Source: JBIOJB01 sp044450465 (GTDB lineage Bacteria > Chloroflexota > Dormibacteria > Dormibacterales > Dormibacteraceae). Taken from it: 8,921 nt of DNA. How positions within the stretch are numbered: position 1 is the stretch's first letter; each line of letters opens with the position of its first letter. The position numbers and the translations under genes were made by a program. Location of the stretch: positions 1 to 8,921 of the forward strand of contig JBIOJB010000113.1 of the NCBI GenBank assembly GCA_044450465.1, given 5' to 3'. The notes beneath the pieces were generated by a model, which saw only the letters and a program-made list of their open reading frames with translations, ran no database searches and was not told the DNA's origin. Of this stretch, positions 6,139 to 8,921 are shown piece by piece.

Positions 6139-6948
6139 ATGATCCAGATTTGCATCGCGGGCATAACAGGGTGGACCGGCGCGGCAATTGCTCGTGCGGT
6201 CGATAAAGCCGACGACCTCGTGCTGACTTCGGGGGTTTGCCGCTCCCCGGTTGGGTCCAGCCTGTCCGGCGCCCTTGACGTTAAGGCCACCGGGCTCATC
6301 CACTCATCAGTGCCTGATGCCCTGTCGGCTTCCAGGTTCGATGTGCTGATCGACTACACGAGCGCGACGGCGGTCAAGGAGAACGTCTGGGCTGCGGTGC
6401 GCGCCGGCGTTCATGTGGTGGTCGGCTCAAGTGGCCTGACGGCGGCCGACTACCAGGAGCTGGATGTTCTTGCTCGTCAGAAGGGTGTCGGTGTGATCGC
6501 GGCAGGCAACTTCTCGCTGATGGCGGCAATCCTTCGCCATTCCGCAAGGGCTGCGGCCCGACACCTCAACCACTGGGAGATCATCGACTACGCCTCTGAC
6601 ACCAAGCCGGACGTGCCGAGTGGGACCGCTCGCGACCTGGCCGAGACACTGGCCGAAGTCCACATGCCTAGAGCGGCCCTGTCGCGCGCAGAGCTCATCG
6701 GGCCTGTTGAGGCGGTGGGCGCGCAGGTGGCTGGGAGCCGAGTTCATTCGGTTCGATTGCCTGGCTTTGTGGTGAGCACCGAGATCGTGTTTGGGGCACC
6801 GGGAGAGCGACTGATCCTGCGCCACGATCCAGGCTCAAGCCCAGCTCCGTACGTCGCCGGCACCCTGATGGCCGTGCGCAACGTCGCCTCCATGGTGGGT
6901 GTCCGGCGTGGCCTTGAGTCGCTGTTGTTCGCTTCGCCCGAGACCTAA
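6139..6948 (+). CDS. divergent DapB-family (dihydrodipicolinate reductase-like) oxidoreductase
   Basis: A 269-residue protein of the usual DapB length. The N-terminal nucleotide-binding motif is GITGWTG (8-14), followed by DYTSATAVKEN (72-82), GSSGL (96-100, normally GTTGF) and AGNFSLM (122-128, normally APNFSLG). The substrate motif KPDVPSGTA (156-164) keeps the Lys and SGT of DapB. However, the two residues matching His159-His160 of E. coli DapB are Ala152 and Ser153, so the catalytic His is absent. The later EHT-type motif is also changed (VSTEIVFGAPGERLILRH). It may act on a different substrate or be a weak or specialised paralogue; no lysine-pathway genes adjoin it. ATG 6139 is preferred because the protein then begins MIQICIAG, as DapB does, and GGGAGG (6129-6134) precedes it by four bases. 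An in-frame ATG at 6127 overlaps poorly with that site. Confidence 0.75.
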   Translation: MIQICIAGITGWTGAAIARAVDKADDLVLTSGVCRSPVGSSLSGALDVKATGLIHSSVPDALSASRFDVLIDYTSATAVKENVWAAVRAGVHVVVGSSGLTAADYQELDVLARQKGVGVIAAGNFSLMAAILRHSARAAARHLNHWEIIDYASDTKPDVPSGTARDLAETLAEVHMPRAALSRAELIGPVEAVGAQVAGSRVHSVRLPGFVVSTEIVFGAPGERLILRHDPGSSPAPYVAGTLMAVRNVASMVGVRRGLESLLFASPET

Positions 6949-6999
6949 CCGACCTATCTCCATAGCCCGGGCCTTGTTCCTGCGCGGTCTCTGCACAAT

Positions 7000-7416
7000 G
7001 TGCGTGTGGACCGGACGGGAGATGACCGGCGCCGGATCGGCCTGGTCGAGATCCTGGCTCTCGTGATGACGCCGTTGGTCTGGCCGGTCGGCGTGATCAT
7101 GCTCGTGCTCTCGCCCGCCTGGAACCTACGCGACAAGCTGATCGGTGCTCTGGTGCCTCCGGGCGGTTATATGGCTGTCCTCTTGCTGCCGTCGCTGTTG
7201 CTGTTGGGCATGGTGACTTCGAGCACGTGCAGCGGCGGCCTCGACTCGCCGCCAAACGTGAGCCAGTCCTGCACTGGGGCTGACCTTCCGGTCTGGCAGC
7301 AGGACGTGCTCGTCGGCGCACTGGCCTTCCTTGTCACCGTCTGGCTGGCGCTCCCGATCCTGACGGGGATCTACATGGCCTGGCGGCTCAGGCGGTGGAG
7401 CTCCCAAACAGCCTGA
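7000..7416 (+). CDS. small membrane protein of unknown family
   Basis: About 138 residues that I do not recognise. A charged N-terminus (MRVDRTGDDRRR) is followed by a long hydrophobic stretch (about 15-38), a second (about 56-73) and a third (about 103-126), then a basic tail (WRLRRW). Between the second and third stretches lies a polar loop with Cys77 and Cys91 separated by Gly, Ser, Pro and Asn. If it faces outward the pair could form a disulfide. With three spans the basic tail would be inside and the N-terminus outside, but the basic N-terminus argues against that, so the first stretch may be a hairpin. GTG 7000 or GTG 7006 could start it, and neither has a clear ribosome binding site. 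CACAAT at 6994-6999 is placed like a -10 box for a leaderless message from 7006, but this is weak. Overall moderately likely to be real because of its membrane-protein pattern. Confidence 0.6.
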   Translation: MRVDRTGDDRRRIGLVEILALVMTPLVWPVGVIMLVLSPAWNLRDKLIGALVPPGGYMAVLLLPSLLLLGMVTSSTCSGGLDSPPNVSQSCTGADLPVWQQDVLVGALAFLVTVWLALPILTGIYMAWRLRRWSSQTA

Positions 7417-7429
7417 GCCACATGGCTCA
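7414..7429. repeat. 6-bp inverted repeat at stop of membrane-protein gene
   Basis: TGAGCC and GGCTCA flank the loop ACAT, and the first arm includes the TGA stop codon of the membrane-protein gene. No T-run follows on the + strand. It could be a weak end-of-transcript hairpin or an operator-like palindrome for the downstream transporter. The stem is short enough to arise by chance in GC-rich DNA. Confidence 0.35.
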
Positions 7430-7451
7430 CCAAACCGTTAGGATTCCGCCC

Positions 7452-7496
7452 ATGAAAACCCCCGCGATCGTCCCCGACGTCGCGGGAGTCCTCTAG
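7452..7496 (+). CDS. possible 14-codon leader peptide before MFS gene
   Basis: An ATG-to-TAG mini-ORF would encode MKTPAIVPDVAGVL. AGGA at 7440-7443 lies eight bases before the ATG. Alternatively, TAGGAT at 7439-7444 could be a -10 box for a leaderless message starting at the ATG. Most of its codons coincide with the strong hairpin at 7461-7486, an arrangement seen in translation-controlled attenuators. It has no run of one regulatory amino acid, and a short ORF can occur by chance, so it is reported as a possibility only. Confidence 0.25.
   Translation: MKTPAIVPDVAGVL
7461..7486. promoter_or_regulatory. strong hairpin in spacer before MFS gene
   Basis: CCCGCGA (7461-7467) pairs with TCGCGGG (7480-7486), and CGTC (7469-7472) pairs with GACG (7476-7479) around a CCC loop, with T7468 as a single bulge. 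That gives eleven GC-rich base pairs. On the + strand no T-run follows, so a plain Rho-independent terminator is unlikely. On the - strand it is followed by GGTTTTC, a poor terminator for leftward transcripts, but no leftward gene is seen. A regulatory stem in the transporter leader is plausible. Confidence 0.4.
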
Positions 7497-7562
7497 CCTC
7501 CGCTCGGCTCAACCGCTGGAGTCCTCCCGATCCCTTGTGATTCGCCGTGCCTTCGTGCCGGC

Positions 7563-7569
7563 GGGAGGT
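7563..7569 (+). promoter_or_regulatory. Shine-Dalgarno GGGAGGT of MFS gene
   Basis: This run lies seven bases before TTG 7577, an ideal spacing. It favours that start over the in-frame GTG at 7547, which has no ribosome binding site and would place this site inside the gene. Confidence 0.65.
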
Positions 7570-7576
7570 CATCCGG

Positions 7577-8824
7577 TTGTCCATCCGCTCCAAAGACCCG
7601 ACCTTCGTCTACCTCGTCATGTGCGCCGCCGGCTCCCTGTTCTTCGCTGTGCTCGCGACGACGAACCTTGTGTACCAGGTCGAGGTGGCGCACTTCGACC
7701 CCCTTCAGCTGTTGCTGGTCGGCACCGTCCTCGAGCTCACCTGCTTCATGTTTCAGGTACCCACCGGCCTACTGGCCGACAGCGTCAGCCGGCGCTGGGC
7801 CGTCGCGGTGGGCTACGGGCTGGTCGGGGCCGGCTTCGTACTGGAAGGGCTGGTGCCCACTTTCACAGCAATCGCCCTGGCTCAGGTGATCTGGGGAGCG
7901 GGCGCCACCCTCTCCGACGGCGCCGACGACGCTTGGATCACCGACGAGGTCGGTGAGGCGCTCGCCGGCCGGCTTTTCTTGCGTGGCTCGCAGCTCGGGC
8001 AGGCGGGCAGCCTGGTTGGAATTGTCATCGGGGTCAGCCTCGCCACCATCCGGTTGAACCTGCCGATCGTGATCGGCGGGGCACTCTACGTACTGCTTGG
8101 CGTCTATCTGCTGGTGGCGATGAGCGAGGACGGATTCAGAGCCAGCCGCCGCCGCGACCGGGGCAACGTGGCCCGCCTGGTGGGGGTCGCCCGATCGTCG
8201 CTGGCCGCCGTGCGAGACCGGCCGCTGATCGTGACGATACTCGCAATCACCATGGTCTGGGGCCTGTCCGGCGAGGGTGTCGACCGGCTGAACCAGATCC
8301 ATTTCATCAAGGACGTGGGACTGCCAACTTTCGCGGGACTCTCGCCAGTCCTCTGGTTCGGGCTCATCAGCTGCGGCTCGACGCTGGCCGGCATCGGGGT
8401 CACCCAGGTTCTCAGGCGGCGCCTCGACCTCAGCGATCACGCGCTGGTGACACGGGCGCTGTTCGGGTTCACAGCGGCTCGCGCCGTGGCGCTCGCCGGC
8501 TTCGCGCTTGCCTCGAGCCTGGCCGCCGCGATCGGTTTTCTCTGGCTGGCATCGGTAATGCGACAGGCGTTTGGGCCGGTCAAGCGCGCGTGGCTCAACC
8601 AGTCTCTCGACTCCTCCAACCGCGCCACTCTTTTCTCGGTCGACGGGCAGGCCGACGCCCTCGGCCAGATCGCCGGAGGCCCGGCCATAGGTTTGATCGG
8701 CTCGGGTGTCTCGATTCGAGCGGCGCTCCTCGCCAGTGCAGCTCTGCTGGCTGTTGCCCTCCCTCTCGTCGCGCGAGCCTTGGGGCAGCAGACCGGTACC
8801 AAATCACAGTCAAGCTTGATCTGA
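7577..8824 (+). CDS. MFS transporter
   Basis: A protein of about 415 residues with roughly 12 hydrophobic spans in two halves, typical of major facilitator superfamily secondary transporters in the inner membrane. The loop between spans 2 and 3 holds GLLADSVSRR (64-73), a recognisable motif A (GxLaDrxGRR-like). The N-terminal half also has GATLSDGADDAWITDEV, a stretch common in a group of MFS proteins annotated as putative efflux permeases. A basic loop (RASRRRDRGN) separates the two halves. The second half contains WGLSGEGVDRLNQIHF and RQAFGPVKRAWLNQ, and the tail is short and polar. TTG 7577 is chosen as start because of GGGAGGT seven bases before it; GTG 7547 would add ten residues. Substrate is unknown. 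The gene has its own 160-base upstream spacer and is followed by a terminator-like hairpin, so it is probably a separate transcription unit. Confidence 0.82.
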   Translation: MSIRSKDPTFVYLVMCAAGSLFFAVLATTNLVYQVEVAHFDPLQLLLVGTVLELTCFMFQVPTGLLADSVSRRWAVAVGYGLVGAGFVLEGLVPTFTAIALAQVIWGAGATLSDGADDAWITDEVGEALAGRLFLRGSQLGQAGSLVGIVIGVSLATIRLNLPIVIGGALYVLLGVYLLVAMSEDGFRASRRRDRGNVARLVGVARSSLAAVRDRPLIVTILAITMVWGLSGEGVDRLNQIHFIKDVGLPTFAGLSPVLWFGLISCGSTLAGIGVTQVLRRRLDLSDHALVTRALFGFTAARAVALAGFALASSLAAAIGFLWLASVMRQAFGPVKRAWLNQSLDSSNRATLFSVDGQADALGQIAGGPAIGLIGSGVSIRAALLASAALLAVALPLVARALGQQTGTKSQSSLI

Positions 8825-8853
8825 GCGAGGACCCGGCGACCGGCGTGGCCGGG

Positions 8854-8876
8854 GCGGCCGGATTTATTCCGGCCGC
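8854..8876 (+). terminator. probable terminator hairpin after MFS gene
   Basis: GCGGCCGGA (8854-8862) pairs perfectly with TCCGGCCGC (8868-8876) around the loop TTTAT, a nine-base-pair GC-rich stem 30 bases after the transporter stop. The tail reads GACTTTGTC, so the T-tract is short. The position and stem strength support intrinsic termination, perhaps helped by other factors. Confidence 0.6.
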
Positions 8877-8905
8877 GACTTTGTCGTCAGCGCGCCCCGC
8901 GTCGC

Positions 8906-8921
8906 TAGGAGGGAGGGTGGG
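8906..8921 (+). promoter_or_regulatory. purine-rich ribosome-binding-site-like run at window edge
   Basis: The last bases read TAGGAGGGAGGGTGGG, which contains two overlapping matches to the Shine-Dalgarno core. A rightward gene may begin just outside the window, or at the GTG within the last few bases. Nothing more can be said without the flanking sequence. Confidence 0.3.

Noticed and set aside
5224..6303. Long open frame on the - strand (359 codons)
   Set aside because: It runs antisense to the well-supported carboxyltransferase, ABM-like and DapB-like genes, and its translation is low-complexity and unrecognisable. It is a GC-rich shadow.
6965..6972. GCCCGGGC palindrome after the DapB-like gene
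   Set aside because: Eight bases with no loop or T-run; expected by chance at this GC content.
6974..6999. TTGTTC...CACAAT as a promoter for the membrane-protein gene
   Set aside because: Spacing is only 14 bases and both boxes are poor. Mentioned in the gene entry as a possible leaderless -10 only.
1..8921. Mobile elements, CRISPR arrays, tRNA/rRNA genes, defence genes
   Set aside because: No transposase, integrase, repeat array, cloverleaf or defence-type domain was recognised on either strand.

Overview
This is a GC-rich bacterial window in which every gene I can support lies on the + strand. It shows frequent GTG/TTG starts, GGAGG-type ribosome binding sites and very tight gene junctions. 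Content and style suggest an actinobacterial or Chloroflexota/Dormibacterota-like soil lineage. That is an impression from protein style, not a demonstrated placement.

Positions 57-6093 look like one operon of acyl-CoA metabolism. Two small overlapping SCP2-fold lipid-binding proteins come first, followed by a 3-hydroxybutyryl-CoA-type dehydrogenase, methylmalonyl-CoA epimerase, the catalytic large subunit of methylmalonyl-CoA mutase, a PhnB-like VOC protein, a propionyl-CoA-carboxylase-type carboxyltransferase, and a small dimeric alpha/beta-barrel (ABM-like) protein. Junctions are mostly overlaps (GTGA, TGATG) or gaps of 30-40 bases. Carboxylase, epimerase and mutase together make the propionyl-CoA -> methylmalonyl-CoA -> succinyl-CoA route, fed by breakdown of odd-chain or branched acyl chains, sterol side chains or branched amino acids. 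The biotin carboxylase/BCCP subunit, the B12-binding mutase subunit and the mutase chaperone GTPase are not in the window.

Positions 6139-6948 carry a divergent DapB-family (dihydrodipicolinate reductase) protein that keeps the fold motifs but has lost the His-His pair. Positions 7000-7416 encode a small membrane protein of unknown family. A 160-base spacer (7417-7576) holds a small palindrome and a 14-codon ORF overlapping a strong hairpin. An MFS transporter follows (7577-8824), then a terminator-like hairpin. The last bases are purine-rich and resemble a ribosome binding site for a gene beyond the window.

The points most worth checking are the methylmalonyl-CoA epimerase start, where essential N-terminal codons have no in-frame start codon, the DapB-like enzyme without its catalytic histidine, the overlapping SCP2 pair heading a propionyl-CoA operon, and the leader-like mini-ORF/hairpin before the transporter. 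I found no clearly new multi-gene system, mobile element, CRISPR array or RNA gene.
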